From Rotaria macrura (lineage: Eukaryota; Rotifera; Eurotatoria; Philodinida; Philodinidae), in the NCBI GenBank assembly GCA_900239685.1, contig OENT01000462.1:1-64000 (forward strand): DNA of 64,000 nucleotides, given 5' to 3'. The position numbers were made by a program, and so were the translations under genes. Positions 61,149-64,000 of this stretch are shown piece by piece. A model generated the notes under the pieces. The model was not told the DNA's origin, searched no databases, and was given only the letters and a program-made list of their open reading frames with translations. Within the stretch, counting starts at the first letter, position 1, and each line of letters opens with the position of its first letter.

Positions 61149-62013
61149 TTAATATTTTATTTTAGCGAAAGGAAAAAGAGAAATAATAATCAGGAAAAGT
61201 GAAATAGAATACGAGTGGCTTGTCGCTGAATTTTTTGTTGCCGTTGTTGTTGTCTTCGCCAAACTTATTGTCGTAACATTAACGATAATGCTAGTGGTAG
61301 TTGTAGTAGTTGTAGTTGTTGTAGTAGTCGATACAGTAAATTTGACAGGATTTGCGATATCCGAACAAACGGTGCGGCTTTGTTTATTAACGTAGCAGGC
61401 CGCGACAACAATGATATGATCACCAGCATCAAGAGAGATTTTCACTTGATACGACGATTCACTTTTATTAACGATTTCTGGATCGGGTTCATTATCAAGA
61501 AATACTCTATAATAAGAAAAGGACTCTTTATCTTCGATTCCCAACCAATTGATTTTGACAGGATTGGAATCAGATGATACCGTTATATTTTGTGGCATTG
61601 ATGGACGACCATAGTCCGTTGTAATATTATGCTCTTTCTTTTTATTAATAGTCTCATTTCCACAAGTTAATATGAACAAATAGAATGTGTTCGGTATGAG
61701 GTCTTGAATCTTCACATCGCCAAAAGTTGGTGTTGCTTCATCGAAAGTTAAACTATGTGGGTAATCTGCTACTTGACTCGTGTGTACCCAACATGAACAG
61801 TCGGGTTTTGAACAACCCGTTACATTTGCCGACAATCTACAAACATATGCGAATAGGATTTTGATAAATTATGAAATGAAGCTTAACCAACTTGACATCC
61901 GTAGAACCTATATCAGTAGGCTTGAGATGTGTGAAATCACTGATTTCTATTTCTGCATACGTTGCTGCAATCACTAATACAAAGGCGATCAATCGTTGTT
62001 GATATCGATGCAT
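61149..62013 (-). CDS. Secreted or GPI-anchored FN3-domain protein with Thr-rich stalk
   Basis: I do not recognise an orthologue. Exons 62013-61892 and 61836-61149 (55-nt intron, GTTGGT donor, TTTGTAG acceptor) give 269 aa. A signal peptide is clear (MHRYQQRLIAFVLVIAATYA). The next part has paired cysteines (GCSKPDCSCW, LTCGNE) and looks like a partial or divergent FN3-type fold. Residues about 125-215 form a better FN3 domain (RPSMPQNITVSSDSNPVKI ... SYYRVFLDNE ... AGDHIIVVAACYV). A Thr run of about a dozen residues, then a Thr/Ser-rich stalk, likely O-glycosylated, leads to a hydrophobic C-terminal tail (SLFLIIISLFPFAKIKY), suggesting a GPI anchor or single membrane span. Several N-glycosylation sites occur. 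It is divergent from the Rac gene. Confidence 0.72.
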
Positions 62014-63957
<1,944 letters not shown>

Positions 63958-64000
63958 GTAAGACGAAAGATGAAAATAAAAAACAAAATTCTGATGCCAT

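Overview
The window is nuclear DNA of an intron-rich, AT-rich metazoan. Each conserved gene is an animal-type orthologue split by mostly 46-90 nt GT-AG introns. The STK11, CTNS, B56, TOCA/CIP4, NUP98 and Rac genes all resemble animal families. Compact genes, short introns, decayed EGF/7TM and F-box-like relics and a SUKH-domain gene together suggest a lophotrochozoan, most likely a bdelloid rotifer. That taxonomic call is inference and was not tested by any search. Everything below was read by eye: splice sites were chosen from GT/AG consensus plus preserved reading frame and family alignment from general knowledge.

Layout. Positions 1-17,700 are gene-poor. They hold one small two- or three-exon gene of unknown function (minus, 1542-3402), a short foldback element (5943-6110) and traces of decayed coding sequence near 2.6, 7.1 and 8.0-8.8 kb. 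Positions 18,350-63,957 are gene-dense. In order they hold CNOT2 (minus), cystinosin CTNS (plus), a SMI1/KNR4 (SUKH) protein (plus), STK11/LKB1 (minus), a Gly-rich low-complexity protein (plus), splicing factor PRPF18 (minus), a TOCA/CIP4 F-BAR-HR1-SH3 protein (plus), NUP98 (plus), a PP2A B56 subunit PPP2R5 (plus), a secreted FN3/Thr-rich protein (minus), and the first five exons of a Rac GTPase (plus) that runs off the right edge. A repeat-rich gap (50.2-53.9 kb) separates NUP98 from PPP2R5 and carries a 567-bp terminal-inverted-repeat element and an LTR-like segment.

The genes are ordinary housekeeping and signalling genes: mRNA deadenylation, splicing, nuclear transport, lysosomal cystine export, kinase/phosphatase signalling, and Rac/membrane-actin coupling. 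They are not an operon or one pathway. The most informative observations are: (1) the NUP98 gene stops exactly at the His-Phe that normally precedes the autoproteolytic Ser, so no NUP96 is attached; (2) NUP98 lacks GLFG motifs and uses SLFG instead; (3) the Rac switch-II Gln lies on a 13-nt microexon; (4) PRPF18 is split by a 3.3-kb intron that contains a ~600-bp foldback; (5) several start codons sit just downstream of an apparent 3' splice site, which would fit trans-splicing or 5'-UTR introns.
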